A stretch of 62,978 bases of DNA from Candidatus Rokuibacteriota bacterium (GTDB lineage Bacteria; Methylomirabilota; Methylomirabilia; Rokubacteriales; CSP1-6). A program made the position numbers and the translations under genes. The notes under the pieces are model-generated. The model did not search any database and had not been told where the DNA came from. It saw only the letters and a list, made by a program, of their open reading frames with translations. Shown here one piece after another: positions 19,681-29,079 of this stretch (position 1 is the first letter of the stretch; every line of letters begins with the position of its first letter). Location of the stretch: positions 1 to 62,978 of the forward strand of contig QHTB01000141.1 in NCBI GenBank assembly GCA_003220615.1, in the 5' to 3' direction.

Positions 19681-21014
19681 GGGTGCAGGCGGCGGCCGTC
19701 GACGCTGGTGAAGCGGCCCTCCACGAACGCGGGATCGCTCAGGACCTTGAGCAGGTAGGGAATGGACGTCTTGACGCCCTCCACCGTCGTCTCGAACAGC
19801 GCGCGCCGCATCCGATCGAGCGCCTCGGCGCGGTCCTGGCCGTAGACGATCACCTTGGCCAGCAGCGAGTCGTAGAAGGGCGGGACGTCGTAGGGCGCCA
19901 TCATGTGGCTGTCGACGCGGACGTTGTAGCCGCCGGGCGCGATCCAGGCGGTCACACGGCCGGCGCTCGGCGCGAAGGTCTCGGGATCCTCGGCGTTGAC
20001 CCGGCACTCGAACGCGTGGCCGTCGAGGCGGATGGCGTCCTGCCGGTAGCCCAGGGGCTCGCCAGCGGCGATGCGGATCTGCTCACGGATGAGGTCGAGC
20101 CCGGTCACCATCTCGGTCACCGGGTGCTCGACCTGGATGCGTGTGTTCATCTCGATGAAGTAGAAGTTGCCGCCGCCGTCGACGAGGAACTCGACGGTGC
20201 CCGCGTTCACGTAGTTGACCGCGGTGGCGGCGAGCAGCGCCGCCCGGTGCAGGCCGTTGCGCGTCTCCCGCTTGAGGGCCGGCGCGGGCGACTCCTCGAT
20301 GAGCTTCTGGTGCCGCCGCTGGACGCTGCAGTCACGCTCGCCGAGGTGAACCCGGATGCCGTGGGTGTCGCCCAGGACCTGCACCTCGACGTGGCGCGCC
20401 TCCTCGACGTACTTCTCGCAGTAGACCTCCGACGATCCGAAGGCAGCCGCGGCCTCGGACTCGCAGGCGGCGAAGGCCTGCGCGGCGCTCTCGCGCTCGC
20501 GGACGATCCGCATACCGCGCCCGCCGCCACCGGCGGCGGCCTTGAAAATGACGGGATAGCCGACGCGGTCGGCGACCTCGACCGCTTCGGTCACGTCCTG
20601 GAGCGGCCGCTCGCTGCCGGGAACGACCGGCACTCCGGCCGCCTTGGCGAACTCGCGTGCCTGGGCCTTATCGCCCATCAACCGGATCGACTCCGCCGAG
20701 GGCCCGATGAAGGTGATCCCGCACGCCCGGCAGATGTCGGCGAAGGCGGGGTTCTCGGCGAGAAAGCCGTAGCCGGGATGGATCGCCTCGCTGTCGGTCA
20801 CGGCCGCCGCCGAGATGATCGACGGGATGTTGAGATAGCTCGAGCGCGCGTCGTTCGGCCCGACGCAGATCGACTCGTCGGCCAGCCGCACGGGCAGCGA
20901 GCGGGCGTCGGCGGTCGAATGGGCGATGACCGTGCGCACGCCCAGCTCACGGCACGTGCGGATGATGCGGAGGGCGATCTCGCCCCGGTTGGCGATCAGG
21001 ATCTTATGAAACAC
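19677..21014 (-). CDS. accC: Biotin carboxylase subunit of acetyl-CoA carboxylase
   Basis: ATP-dependent carboxylation of the biotin on AccB, first half-reaction of malonyl-CoA formation. 445 residues, normal length. It starts MFHKILIANRGEIALRIIRT. The glycine-rich ATP loop FKAAAGGGGRGMRIV, EKYVEEARHVEVQVLGD, the ERDCSVQRRHQKLIEESPAP block and FIEMNTRIQVEHPVTEMVTG are intact. It is in the same operon as accB but separated from it by a TPR-metallopeptidase gene and a 165-bp repeat-bearing gap. accA and accD are not in the window. Confidence 0.97.
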   Translation of the reverse strand: MFHKILIANRGEIALRIIRTCRELGVRTVIAHSTADARSLPVRLADESICVGPNDARSSYLNIPSIISAAAVTDSEAIHPGYGFLAENPAFADICRACGITFIGPSAESIRLMGDKAQAREFAKAAGVPVVPGSERPLQDVTEAVEVADRVGYPVIFKAAAGGGGRGMRIVRERESAAQAFAACESEAAAAFGSSEVYCEKYVEEARHVEVQVLGDTHGIRVHLGERDCSVQRRHQKLIEESPAPALKRETRNGLHRAALLAATAVNYVNAGTVEFLVDGGGNFYFIEMNTRIQVEHPVTEMVTGLDLIREQIRIAAGEPLGYRQDAIRLDGHAFECRVNAEDPETFAPSAGRVTAWIAPGGYNVRVDSHMMAPYDVPPFYDSLLAKVIVYGQDRAEALDRMRRALFETTVEGVKTSIPYLLKVLSDPAFVEGRFTSVDGRRLHP

Positions 21015-21061
21015 GGGCGGCTCCGACTATCTTCGCCTCACTTCGTTCTCGGTCCCACGCA

Positions 21062-21105
21062 GGCTCGCCTCGCGCCTCGACGCCGCTGCGGCTTCGCACG
21101 GCCAC
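21062..21105 (-). repeat. GC-rich dispersed repeat, copy B (metallopeptidase-accC gap)
   Basis: Minus-strand GTGGCCGTGCGAAGCCGCAGC opening with a GCGAGGCGAGCC end, closely like the copy at 480-532. It sits in the 165-bp gap 21015-21179. No gene or tRNA is visible in that gap. Confidence 0.5.
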
Positions 21106-21179
21106 GGCGATCCTCACGTACAACCGCGTAGGCTCCGGTCGCTTCGAAGCCGCTGGCATCGTGGGCGCGTGATGTCGCA

Positions 21180-22445
21180 CTACCCGCCGAGGAGGTTGCG
21201 CCACTGGGACTCGAGCTCGGCCAGGCGCATGCCGTAGACCTGGGTCATCGCGGCCGCGATCGAGTCACCGTTGCCGAGGCGCATCAGCACGGTGCGCACG
21301 GAGGCGAGCCCACCGCGGGTCACCAGATCTTCGGTGACCCAGAGGGCGATGTCGTACCCGACGCGCGCGCGGGCGGGGTCAGGGTCGCCGATGAGGGCTT
21401 CGAGGCCGCCGAGCGTGAGTCCACCCGGTCCGCGCAGGAGCGGATCGACGCGGACGCCCTCCAGGTACTGGGCCAGTCCCTCCTGAAGCCAGCGCGGAGT
21501 CCGACCACGCGACAGCTCGTGGATGGCAGCGTGGGCGTACTCGTGAACGACCAGCTGATCGAGCGCGGCGCCGGACGGCAGGCCGGTGCCGAGGGGCAGG
21601 CGGATCTTTCCGTCGTACAGGCCCGTCACCCACCCATGGACCCGCGTCACGTCGTGGAACTGGACGCCTTCGTAGAGGACGATGGTCACGCGCTCGGTCG
21701 GGTGGTAGTCGAGCTGATCGCCGACCCGTTCCCATGCTCGTTCGAGCGCCTGGACGACGGGCCGAACCGCTTCACCGCCGGCCGCTCGGTGCTTGACGAC
21801 GAAGTGCTCCGTCGTCTCCCGCTGGAACGCCGCTTCGACGCGGCGCTCACGCTCGATCTTTTCGAGCAGGCGTCGCGCTGCCGCGTGCCCGGGCTCACGA
21901 GCGAGGAGCGCCGTGAGGTGAGCCAGCGCGAGGTCGGTCTGATCGCGCTGGTCGTAGAGCCGGGCCAGGAGCAGCCGCACCTCGACGTCGTCCTCGGTGG
22001 CCGTGGCGCGTTCGAGCGGTTCGAGGGCCTCGGTCGGACGCCCTCCGTGGATCGCGGCGATGCCCGCGGCCTTGAGGAGCGCGGGATCGTCGGGCAGCGC
22101 CTTCAGGCCCTGGCGAAAGAGCAGCAGCGCCTCCTCGGGCCGATTCTGCCTCAGCACGTCGCGTCCCCACGCTTCGAAACAGCGCGCGACGTCCTGACGC
22201 CACACCGGGCTCTTCGGATTGTCGGCAGCCGCGCGGCTGAAGCGCTCGCAGGCTCCGGGGAACTGCCCGGCGGCATAGAGCTGGAGCGCGGCGGCACGCT
22301 CTCCGCCGCCGACGGCGACGGTGGTGGCGACGTAGGCGCGCTCATCGACGGGGACGGTCGGCTGGGGACGCCAGCCCAGGAGCAACACGCCGGCCACGAG
22401 CGGCACCGACGCGATCATCAGCCAGCCGGCTCGAGACACCCGCAC
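21180..22445 (-). CDS. Membrane-anchored TPR protein with gluzincin-type peptidase domain
   Basis: 421 residues from GTG 22445. One N-terminal membrane segment (about residues 8-25) is followed by tetratricopeptide-like helical repeats (about 50-200) and a C-terminal peptidase of the peptidase-MA type. The zinc motif is HEYAH at 301-305, with QEGLAQYLEG about 20 residues later giving the third ligand Glu. The active domain should face the periplasm. It lies between accB (6 bp upstream) and accC in the same direction, which is unusual company for a protease. The substrate is unknown. Confidence 0.85.
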   Translation of the reverse strand: MRVSRAGWLMIASVPLVAGVLLLGWRPQPTVPVDERAYVATTVAVGGGERAAALQLYAAGQFPGACERFSRAAADNPKSPVWRQDVARCFEAWGRDVLRQNRPEEALLLFRQGLKALPDDPALLKAAGIAAIHGGRPTEALEPLERATATEDDVEVRLLLARLYDQRDQTDLALAHLTALLAREPGHAAARRLLEKIERERRVEAAFQRETTEHFVVKHRAAGGEAVRPVVQALERAWERVGDQLDYHPTERVTIVLYEGVQFHDVTRVHGWVTGLYDGKIRLPLGTGLPSGAALDQLVVHEYAHAAIHELSRGRTPRWLQEGLAQYLEGVRVDPLLRGPGGLTLGGLEALIGDPDPARARVGYDIALWVTEDLVTRGGLASVRTVLMRLGNGDSIAAAMTQVYGMRLAELESQWRNLLGG

Positions 22446-22451
22446 GGTGGC

Positions 22452-22919
22452 TTAGCCCGCGGGCTCGATCAGGAACAGCGGCTGCCCATATTCCACGGGC
22501 TGCCCGTTCTCCACGAGGATCTTCTCGATGCGGCCGGCGGCCTGCGATTCGATCTCGTTCATGAGCTTCATCGCTTCGATGATGCAGAGGACCTGGCCCT
22601 GCTTGACGACGTCGCCGTCCCGCACGTACGGCTCGGTCGTCGGCGACGAGGCGCGATAGAACGTTCCGACCATCGGCGCCTCGACGGTGACGAGCGTGGC
22701 GCTGGTGGCGACGTCGACGACTGGCCCCGCGGCCGGCGTGGGCGCCGGCGCCATCGGAACCGGGTACGCCGCTGGCGCGGCGCCGGGACGCTGCAGGCGG
22801 ACCTTGAGGGTGCCCAGGCTGACCTCGATCTCGGCCAGGTCGAGCTCCCGCATGAGTGCGCCGAGCTGGCGGGCGAGCTCGGTGGCGGCCTGCGAATCGG
22901 GCCGGCGGCTGACGCGCAT
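22452..22919 (-). CDS. accB: Biotin carboxyl carrier protein of acetyl-CoA carboxylase
   Basis: 155 residues in the standard layout: a helical N-terminus, a flexible Ala/Pro linker (about 46-68), and a biotinyl domain beginning [20 protein letters not shown]. The biotin site is EAMKLMNE with the acceptor Lys at about 118. It follows efp by 2 bp, the common efp-accB arrangement, and is the carrier for AccC. A start at ATG 22919 fits the family. Confidence 0.97.
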   Translation of the reverse strand: MRVSRRPDSQAATELARQLGALMRELDLAEIEVSLGTLKVRLQRPGAAPAAYPVPMAPAPTPAAGPVVDVATSATLVTVEAPMVGTFYRASSPTTEPYVRDGDVVKQGQVLCIIEAMKLMNEIESQAAGRIEKILVENGQPVEYGQPLFLIEPAG

Positions 22920-22921
22920 CG

Positions 22922-23491
22922 CTAACCGGCCGTCGCCACGCGTCCGAGGTACTCACCGGTGCGCGTGTCGACCTTGACGATGTCGCCTTCGTTGAGGAAG
23001 AGCGGGACCTGGACGACTGCGCCCGTTTCCAGCGTGGCGGGCTTCGTGCCGCCCTGCGCCGTGTCGCCACGCACGCCGGGATCGGTTCGGGCCACGGCCA
23101 GCTCGATGAAGTTGGGGAGCTCGAGGCTCACGGGCGAGCCGTCGATGTAGAGCACCTCGACCTCGGTGTTGTCCTTGAGGTAGAGGGCCGCGTCGCCGAC
23201 CTCGTCCTCCGAGAGCGACACCTGATCGTAGGTCTCCATGTCCATGAAGTGGAAGCGGTCGTCCTTGTAGAGGAACTGCATGTGCTTGTCCTCGAAGTCG
23301 ACCAGCTCCACCTTCTCGCCCGATCGGAACGTGTTGTCGATGACCCGGCCCTGGCGCATGTGCTTGAGCTTGGTGCGGACGAACGCGCCGCCCTTGCCGG
23401 GCTTGACGTGCTGGAAATCGACGATCGTATACGGCTCGCCGTCGAAGACGATGCGCAGCCCCTTCCGGAACTCGGCGGTCGACACCTGCAT
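22922..23491 (-). CDS. efp: Translation elongation factor P
   Basis: Relieves ribosome stalling at consecutive prolines. 189 residues with the three beta-barrel domains. The N-terminus reads [20 protein letters not shown] and the tip loop reads VKPGKGGAF, with the lysine (Lys33) that is the modification site in many EF-Ps. The C-terminal domain ends [13 protein letters not shown]. Whether the Lys is beta-lysylated cannot be judged, as no epmA or epmB lies nearby. It starts the close efp-accB pair. Confidence 0.97.
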   Translation of the reverse strand: MQVSTAEFRKGLRIVFDGEPYTIVDFQHVKPGKGGAFVRTKLKHMRQGRVIDNTFRSGEKVELVDFEDKHMQFLYKDDRFHFMDMETYDQVSLSEDEVGDAALYLKDNTEVEVLYIDGSPVSLELPNFIELAVARTDPGVRGDTAQGGTKPATLETGAVVQVPLFLNEGDIVKVDTRTGEYLGRVATAG

Positions 23492-23497
23492 CGCGCG

Positions 23498-24124
23498 CTA
23501 ACCCCTCCGTTTCAGGCGCGCGCGCAGGGCGCCTTCCAGTCCCGCGCGTGCGTCGGCGTTGTTCGGCTCCTTGCGCAGGATCCGAATGAAGATGTTGAGG
23601 GCCTCCTCGGTGAGGCCCTGGTCGAGGCACAGGGCGCCGAACGCGGTCGTCACGAACGTGTCGTCGGCGAGCACACGGGCGAGGCCGCTGATCTCGCCGT
23701 CGTGCGGCGCAGCCCGCAAGAGCCCGAGTAGCGCCCGTGACTCTCGGTCGGTCGGATCGAGCCGCGCCGCCGCGTCCAGGTGGTGCGCCGCCGCGTCCAG
23801 GTCACCGCGCAGCCGATGGATCTCGGCGCTGAGGCGATGGGCCTGCGCCTCCTTCGGGCTCTCCCCGAGGATGGAGGTGAGCTCGGCGAGCGCGGCGTCG
23901 TGGTCGCCCTCTCCGAGCAGCGTCTTGGCCAGGATCAGTCGGGCCGTCGTGTAGTGGGGATAGCGGTCGAGGCCACGCCGGCAGAGCGCGATGGCGTCAC
24001 GGGCACGGCCCGACTTCCGGTAGAGATCGGCGAGCTGGGCGAAGGCGAGCGACTCCGGATCCCGCTGGAGCCGCTCTTCGTGCCGACGGATGGCGCCGGT
24101 GATCGCGGGATCGTCCACCGTCAT
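23498..24124 (-). CDS. Tetratricopeptide-repeat protein
   Basis: 208-residue soluble protein of TPR-like helical hairpins. Visible repeats include QLADLYRKSGRARDAIALCR, GLDRYPHYTTARLILAKTL and AHRLSAEIHRLRGDLDAAAH. The ATG at 24124 starts right after a strong promoter; the frame is open upstream to 24274 but that part lies in the aroB gene. It ends 6 bp before efp and is probably the first gene of the efp-accB-peptidase-accC-thiE transcript. The partner is unknown. Confidence 0.85.
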   Translation of the reverse strand: MTVDDPAITGAIRRHEERLQRDPESLAFAQLADLYRKSGRARDAIALCRRGLDRYPHYTTARLILAKTLLGEGDHDAALAELTSILGESPKEAQAHRLSAEIHRLRGDLDAAAHHLDAAARLDPTDRESRALLGLLRAAPHDGEISGLARVLADDTFVTTAFGALCLDQGLTEEALNIFIRILRKEPNNADARAGLEGALRARLKRRG

Positions 24125-24133
24125 CGCAGAACC

Positions 24134-24163
24134 GTTATACGGGGCGCTCGTTTCGCTTGTCAA
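24134..24163 (-). promoter_or_regulatory. Strong sigma-70 promoter for the TPR-efp-acc-thiE operon
   Basis: Minus strand: perfect -35 TTGACA (24163-24158), an 18-bp spacer and -10 TATAAC (24139-24134). Transcription would start about 3 nt before the ATG at 24124, a nearly leaderless message. It lies between the aroB stop and the TPR gene. Confidence 0.7.
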
Positions 24164-24167
24164 CGCG

Positions 24168-25250
24168 CTACCCTGCGAGTGAGGCCAGCGCCGCCCGAAC
24201 GTCGGCCGGCGGAACGTCGTAGACGACCTTGAAGGCGCCGATCGTGGGCGCCAGCACGAACGGCACGCGCCCATCGCGCGACTTCTTGTCCCGTCGCATC
24301 GCGGTCAGCACGCCGTCGACGTCGATGCCTTCGGCGCGGGTGGGCAGACCGACCGCCGTGAGCAGCCGCTCCTGACGCTCGACGGTCGACGCATCGGCGA
24401 GGCGAAGCTGCCGAGCCAGGCGGGCCTCGGCGACCATGCCGAGCGAGACGGCCTCACCGTGCGTCCAGCGCTCGTAACCGCTGGCCGCCTCCAGCGCGTG
24501 ACCGATCGTGTGTCCATAGTTGAGCACGGCGCGCAGGTCGGCCTCCTGCTCGTCCCGCTCGATGACCCTAGCCTTGAGCCGGCACGAGCCCCCGATGATT
24601 CGCTCGAGCGTCGCCGGATCGCGGTCCAGGAGCGCCCGGGCGCTGGCCGCCACGTCGTCGAAATAGGCCGCGTCGAGCACGATGCCGTGCTTGACGATCT
24701 CCGCCAGCCCCGATTTGAACTCGCGCGGGGGCAGCGTCAACAGAGTGGCGGGGTCACTCAGCACCAGCCGTGGCTGGTGGAACGCGCCGATCAGGTTCTT
24801 GGCGCGCGGATGATCGATCGCCGTCTTGCCGCCGATGGAGGCGTCGACCTGAGCCAGCACGGTGGTGGGGAGCTGGACGAAGTTGACGCCACGCATGTAC
24901 GTGGCGGCGACGAAGCCGGCCACGTCACCGACGGCGCCCCCGCCGAGCGCCAGCACCGTCGACGTGCGGTCGAGGCCGGCCTCGAGCAGCGCATTCCAGC
25001 ACCGCTCGGCCACGCCGAGCGTCTTGGCCGCCTCGCCGTCGGGAACCTCCAGGGTCGTGACCGTGAACCCGGCCTTCTCGAGGCTCTCGGTGACGGTCTT
25101 GCCGTGGGCGCTGAGGATGCCAGCCGCGCTCACGAGCGCCGCTCGCGAGCCGACGCCGAGCGATTTCAACCGGGCGCCGACGCTGGCGAGCGCACCGCGC
25201 TCCACGACGATCGCGTAGGATCGGGAGCCCAGCTGGACGTCGATGTTCAT
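24168..25250 (-). CDS. aroB: 3-dehydroquinate synthase
   Basis: Second step of the shikimate pathway: DAHP to 3-dehydroquinate, using NAD and a divalent metal. 360 residues. The dinucleotide region ALGGGAVGDVAGFVAATYMR is followed by FVQLPTTVLAQVDASIGGKT. The metal ligands are found in LNYGHTIGHALE and in WTHGEAVSLGM. The ATG is at 25250. It is 175 bp downstream of aroC on the same strand, with a 57-bp tandem repeat between them. Substrate flows from this enzyme toward AroC. Confidence 0.97.
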   Translation of the reverse strand: MNIDVQLGSRSYAIVVERGALASVGARLKSLGVGSRAALVSAAGILSAHGKTVTESLEKAGFTVTTLEVPDGEAAKTLGVAERCWNALLEAGLDRTSTVLALGGGAVGDVAGFVAATYMRGVNFVQLPTTVLAQVDASIGGKTAIDHPRAKNLIGAFHQPRLVLSDPATLLTLPPREFKSGLAEIVKHGIVLDAAYFDDVAASARALLDRDPATLERIIGGSCRLKARVIERDEQEADLRAVLNYGHTIGHALEAASGYERWTHGEAVSLGMVAEARLARQLRLADASTVERQERLLTAVGLPTRAEGIDVDGVLTAMRRDKKSRDGRVPFVLAPTIGAFKVVYDVPPADVRAALASLAG

Positions 25251-25268
25251 CGGGGCAATGATCCGAGC

Positions 25269-25426
25269 ATTTCACCGCTCGGCTCACCGCCCGGGCGCGG
25301 CTCACCTCGCACGATTGTCGAGCCGATTTCACCGCTCGGCTCACCGCCCGGGCGCGGCTCACCTCGCACGATTGTCGAGCCGATTTCACCGCTCGGCTCA
25401 CCGCCCGGGCGCGGCTCACCTCGCAC
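25269..25426 (-). repeat. 57-bp tandem repeat array between aroC and aroB
   Basis: Nearly three copies of a 57-bp unit start at 25269, 25326 and 25383; the last is cut after about 44 bp, directly at the aroC stop codon. Copies are identical where they overlap. Each has a 43-44-bp GC-rich core (minus strand GTGCGAGGTGAGCCGCGCCC onward) and a 14-bp linker containing CGGCTCGACAATC. The unit is 19 codons long, so read-through would stay in frame. The core resembles the single copies at 480-532 and 21062-21105. Confidence 0.85.
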
Positions 25427-26601
25427 TACCATCGCTTCAGGCCTTCGAGGTAGGCGGTGTGGTTGCGGCGGATCTCGTCGATGCTGTCGCCACCGAATTT
25501 CTCGAGGAACGCGTTGGCCAGGACGATCGCCATCATCGCCTCGCCCACGATGCCGGCCGCCGGCACCGCGCAGACGTCACTGCGCTCGACGACGGCCTCG
25601 ACGGCTTCCTTGGTCGCGAGATCGACCGATTTGAGGGGCGTCCGCAGCGTCGAGAGCGGCTTCATGGCGGCACGCACGATCACGGGCTGGCCGTTGGTCA
25701 CCCCACCCTCGAGGCCTCCGGCGTTGTTGCTCGAGCGTCGAAAGCCACTGTCGGCGTCGAAGAGGATCTCGTCGTGGACGGCGGAGCCAGGGCGCCGCGC
25801 TGCCTCGAAGCCGAGGCCCAGCTCGACGCCCTTGATGGCCTGAATGGCGGAGAAGGCCTGGGCGAGGCGGCCGTCGAGACGCCGATCCCACTGCACGTAG
25901 GAGCCGAGCCCGACCGGACAGCCGAGGGCGACGACCTCGAAGACGCCACCCAGCGTGTCGCCCTTGGTCTTCGCGTCGTCGATGGCCGCGATGATGGCCG
26001 CCTCGGTCTCGGCATGAGCGCAGCGGACCTCCGAGGCCTCCGCGCGCTGCTTCACCTCGTCCCACGGCATCTCGAAGTCGTGGGACGTTCGGACGCCGCC
26101 GATCTCGGTGACGTGACTGAGGATCGTGATCCCGAATTCCGCCAGCAGGCGCTTGGCCACGCCCGCCACCGCGACCCGCGCGGTCGTCTCGCGAGCGCTG
26201 GAGCGCTCGAGCACGTTGCGGATGTCGCGGTGGCCGTACTTCATCGCGCCCGCGAGGTCTGCGTGCCCGGGGCGCGGGCGCGTCACTTCCTTGTGCGCGG
26301 CGCCCGCCTCGGGAGGTCCGACCGACATCGTGGCTTTCCAGTTCTCCCAGTCTCGATTCGCGATCTGTAGCGTGAGCGGGCTGCCCAGTGTCTGGCCCCA
26401 GCGGAGGCCGGACACGATGTGAACGCGGTCGCGCTCGATCTTCATCCGTCCACCACGGCCGTAGCCGCGCTGGCGGCGCGCCAGATCGACGTCGATATCA
26501 GCTTCGGTCAAGGGGAGCCCCGCGGGAACGCCGTCGATGACGGCGGTCAGTGCTTCGCCATGGGACTCGCCAGCGGTCAGGAAACGGAAGATCTCAGCCA
26601 T
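25426..26601 (-). CDS. aroC: Chorismate synthase
   Basis: Last step of the shikimate pathway: EPSP to chorismate with reduced FMN. 391 residues. The start [20 protein letters not shown], the block [20 protein letters not shown] and [17 protein letters not shown] are the diagnostic signatures. The C-terminal stretch [19 protein letters not shown] is also typical. Its stop touches the tandem repeat. Product chorismate feeds the TrpE/TrpG pair at the left end of the window. Confidence 0.98.
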   Translation of the reverse strand: MAEIFRFLTAGESHGEALTAVIDGVPAGLPLTEADIDVDLARRQRGYGRGGRMKIERDRVHIVSGLRWGQTLGSPLTLQIANRDWENWKATMSVGPPEAGAAHKEVTRPRPGHADLAGAMKYGHRDIRNVLERSSARETTARVAVAGVAKRLLAEFGITILSHVTEIGGVRTSHDFEMPWDEVKQRAEASEVRCAHAETEAAIIAAIDDAKTKGDTLGGVFEVVALGCPVGLGSYVQWDRRLDGRLAQAFSAIQAIKGVELGLGFEAARRPGSAVHDEILFDADSGFRRSSNNAGGLEGGVTNGQPVIVRAAMKPLSTLRTPLKSVDLATKEAVEAVVERSDVCAVPAAGIVGEAMMAIVLANAFLEKFGGDSIDEIRRNHTAYLEGLKRW

Positions 26602-26613
26602 CGAAGAAGCCCT

Positions 26614-26644
26614 CGTCGCGTGCCGTTGAGAGTACCACGCGACG
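26614..26644. repeat. 9-bp inverted repeat in the pilQ-aroC gap
   Basis: CGTCGCGTG (26614-26622) and CACGCGACG (26636-26644) are exact complements around a 13-nt loop. With the hairpin at 26649 it forms two tandem stems between pilQ and aroC. It could be a second terminator stem or a leader structure for aroC. Confidence 0.5.
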
Positions 26645-26648
26645 CGCG

Positions 26649-26682
26649 GCTGGTGCCGGCCCCCAGGGCGGGACCGGCCAGC
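26649..26682 (-). terminator. Hairpin directly after pilQ
   Basis: Begins 3 nt after the pilQ stop codon (26686-26688). Outer pairs GCTGG (26649-26653) with CCAGC (26678-26682) and inner pairs CCGG with CCGG, with a small bulge. There is no U-run, as is common in high-GC genomes. It probably ends or slows the pilMNOPQ transcript before aroC. Confidence 0.55.
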
Positions 26683-26685
26683 AGC

Positions 26686-29079
26686 TTACCGAGGTGCGGG
26701 AGCGGGCGCGGGGGTCGCCGCACCCGACATCGCCGCGGTCGTGGTCGACTTCAGTACGGACGGCGTCAGGAAGACGACCAGCTCCCGGCCCTGCTCGAAA
26801 TTCTCGTTCTGCTTGAACAGGTGACCCAGGATCGGGATGTCGCCGAACAGCGGGATCTTGCGCACGGTGTTCTGGTTCACGCTGGTCGTCACGCCGCCGA
26901 TGATCAGGCGATCACCCTCGCGAATCAGGACCTGGGTCTCCGCCTTGCGGCGGTTGATCGCGGGTGGGGAGCCGGCGTTGCCGAGGTTCACGGTGTCACC
27001 GCGCGAGTTGTTCTCGACGACGACGATGAGCTTGATGCGAATCACGTCGTCTTCACGGATGACCGTGGGAGTGACCTCGAGCTTCAGCAAGGCTTCCTTG
27101 AACTGGATCTGGGTACCGGCCGAGCTGATCGTCGCGTAGGGGATTTCTTCACCGAGCGACATCGTCGCCTTGTTGTTCTCCACGGTGACGATCTCGGGCC
27201 GGGCCAGTGTCCGGGTCTTGCCCTGCTGAGCGAGCGCCTGCAGCGCGAGGTTGATGTTGAACGTGCGCCCCACGATGCCGAAGGCGAGGCCGGCCGCCGG
27301 CAGCGGGCCGGCGTTCGGCAACGCGCTGATCGGCAAGTTCACGAGGTTCGCACCGCTCGGCAGGCCGGTCTGGAAGCTGATCGGGAAGCCGCCGGTGGCC
27401 GGCGGAATCGCGGGCGGCACGACGCCGGGGGTCGCCAACACGCCTGGCCCAAAGCCGGCGCCTCCGTTGGCGGGGACGAGGCCGATCACGGTGCTGGTGC
27501 CCTGAACGAAGCCGGGCTGGAACGGCACCGACTGCCCGCCGACGGTCGTCGTCTGAAGTCCCTGGCCCACCAGCGTCGTGGTTCCCGAAACCCCGGCCCA
27601 CAGGCCGCCCCACTGGATACCGATCTGCTCGAGCGCGCTGCGGTCGAGGATCTCCATGCGCGCTTCGATCTTGACCTGTGGCAGCGGGATGTCGAGCGCC
27701 TCGCGGATGAGCTTTTTCACGCGCTCGAGGTCGGCCTCGTACAGGCGGAGAAACAGGGTGTTCGTCGGCTTGTGAGCGCGGATGGTCAAGCCCTTGTTCA
27801 ACACGTCCTGGGAGACCGACACGGGCGTGATCGGCACCTGGGTCCCGGCTGGAGGCGCGCCCTGGTAGCCGATGCCCATGTCAGGGTTGGGCGGAAGACC
27901 GAGGAATCCGGGGCCGGCAACCTTGGCGCCTTCGGCGGGGATGCCCAGGATGCCCTGCAGCGTCTTGGCGACTTCCTCGGGGTCCGCGTACTGCATGCGG
28001 ATCGTTTCCTCGCGCAGGGGACCCTTCGCCTCCTGCTCCCGCTGGGCGGCCTCCGCGGCGAGCTTGCGCTGGACCGCTTCGGCCTCTTTGACCTGGGCCT
28101 CGGCCAGCTTCGCCCGCACTTCCGCCTCGCCCTTCAGCTTCGCCTCTTCTACGCGGGCCCGCGCCTCGCGCTCCTTGGTCAGCTGCTCGGTGGAGACGAT
28201 GCGCATCACGCCGCCGCGCTCGACCTTCTCGAGACCCCGCGCGCTCAGAATGGTATCGAGCGCGAGCTCCCAGGGCACGTTGCGGAGCGCGATCGACATC
28301 TTGCCCTTCACGTCGTCGCCGATGACGATGTTGCGGCCGCTCTCGGCGGCAAGGATGCGGAGCAGGTTGATGACGTCGGCGTCCTTGAAGTCGAGCGAGA
28401 TGAGATGCGGGCCGCCCGTGGCCGCCGGCGGCGGAACGACCGGCGTGGGCGCCGGAGCCGGGGCCTGCGCCTGAGCTGGCGCCTGGGCCACCACCCTCGC
28501 GGCAGGCCTCGGGATCGGCGCGGGCTTCACCGGCGCCGGGAGCACCGGCATCGGCTTGATCTCCGCCGGCGCAGCCGCCGGCGCGTCCTTGGGCTCGGCC
28601 GGCGCTTCGGCCACTACGGGACTCTTCAAGGGAAGCGGCTTGGGAGCCGCGGAGACGTCGGCGACTACCCGCGGGACCACGATCGTCAGACCGTCCTCGT
28701 CCTCACGGATCGCGTACCCGACCTTGCGGGTGAACTCGATGACGAGGCGGGCGATCCCCTTCCGGTACTGCGCGCCGCGGATCTGTTTCACCGGCGCCTC
28801 GGTGACGGGCAGCGGCGCCTTGCGCCACGCATACACGGTGTCTTCGAGATCGACGACGAGCCGGCTCGGAGAATCCATGAACTCGGCGTGATACTTCGCG
28901 GCGCCGGACGTCGTGATGTGCACGATCGTCGCGTCGGGCTGATGTTCGACGGCGACCTCTTTGAGCTCAGTCGCCGAGGCCAGCTTCGGCTCCTCGGCCG
29001 GGGTCCGCGCCGGAAGCGCGATCAGGAGCGCGAGTAACCCTGCCGTCACCCACTGCCCACTGCGTCGCTGTGTGATCAT
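26686..29079 (-). CDS. pilQ: Type IV pilus secretin PilQ
   Basis: Outer-membrane pore through which the pilus exits. 797 residues. It has a signal peptide, two AMIN-like regions (residues about 35-115), a long Pro/Ala linker (about 150-225), an STN-like block (LISLDFKDADVINLLRILAA) and a coiled Ala/Glu segment. The C-terminal secretin domain carries VPLFGDIPILGHLFKQNENF and the preceding REGDRLIIGGVTTS. The middle is unusually rich in Gly/Pro/Ala (about 490-590). Last gene of pilMNOPQ, 0 bp after pilP, and followed by a hairpin. Confidence 0.96.
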   Translation of the reverse strand: MITQRRSGQWVTAGLLALLIALPARTPAEEPKLASATELKEVAVEHQPDATIVHITTSGAAKYHAEFMDSPSRLVVDLEDTVYAWRKAPLPVTEAPVKQIRGAQYRKGIARLVIEFTRKVGYAIREDEDGLTIVVPRVVADVSAAPKPLPLKSPVVAEAPAEPKDAPAAAPAEIKPMPVLPAPVKPAPIPRPAARVVAQAPAQAQAPAPAPTPVVPPPAATGGPHLISLDFKDADVINLLRILAAESGRNIVIGDDVKGKMSIALRNVPWELALDTILSARGLEKVERGGVMRIVSTEQLTKEREARARVEEAKLKGEAEVRAKLAEAQVKEAEAVQRKLAAEAAQREQEAKGPLREETIRMQYADPEEVAKTLQGILGIPAEGAKVAGPGFLGLPPNPDMGIGYQGAPPAGTQVPITPVSVSQDVLNKGLTIRAHKPTNTLFLRLYEADLERVKKLIREALDIPLPQVKIEARMEILDRSALEQIGIQWGGLWAGVSGTTTLVGQGLQTTTVGGQSVPFQPGFVQGTSTVIGLVPANGGAGFGPGVLATPGVVPPAIPPATGGFPISFQTGLPSGANLVNLPISALPNAGPLPAAGLAFGIVGRTFNINLALQALAQQGKTRTLARPEIVTVENNKATMSLGEEIPYATISSAGTQIQFKEALLKLEVTPTVIREDDVIRIKLIVVVENNSRGDTVNLGNAGSPPAINRRKAETQVLIREGDRLIIGGVTTSVNQNTVRKIPLFGDIPILGHLFKQNENFEQGRELVVFLTPSVLKSTTTAAMSGAATPAPAPAPR

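Noticed and set aside
25269..25426. CRISPR-like array
   Set aside because: Units are identical 57-bp tandem copies with no unique spacers and no cas genes.
25247..25432. 61-codon open frame across the aroC-aroB tandem repeat
   Set aside because: It exists only because the repeat unit is a multiple of three; no ribosome binding site and no family.
26419..29037. 872-codon plus-strand frame opposite aroC and pilQ
   Set aside because: Shadow of pilQ in a GC-rich region; the Asp/Arg/Gly-rich sequence has no recognisable fold.
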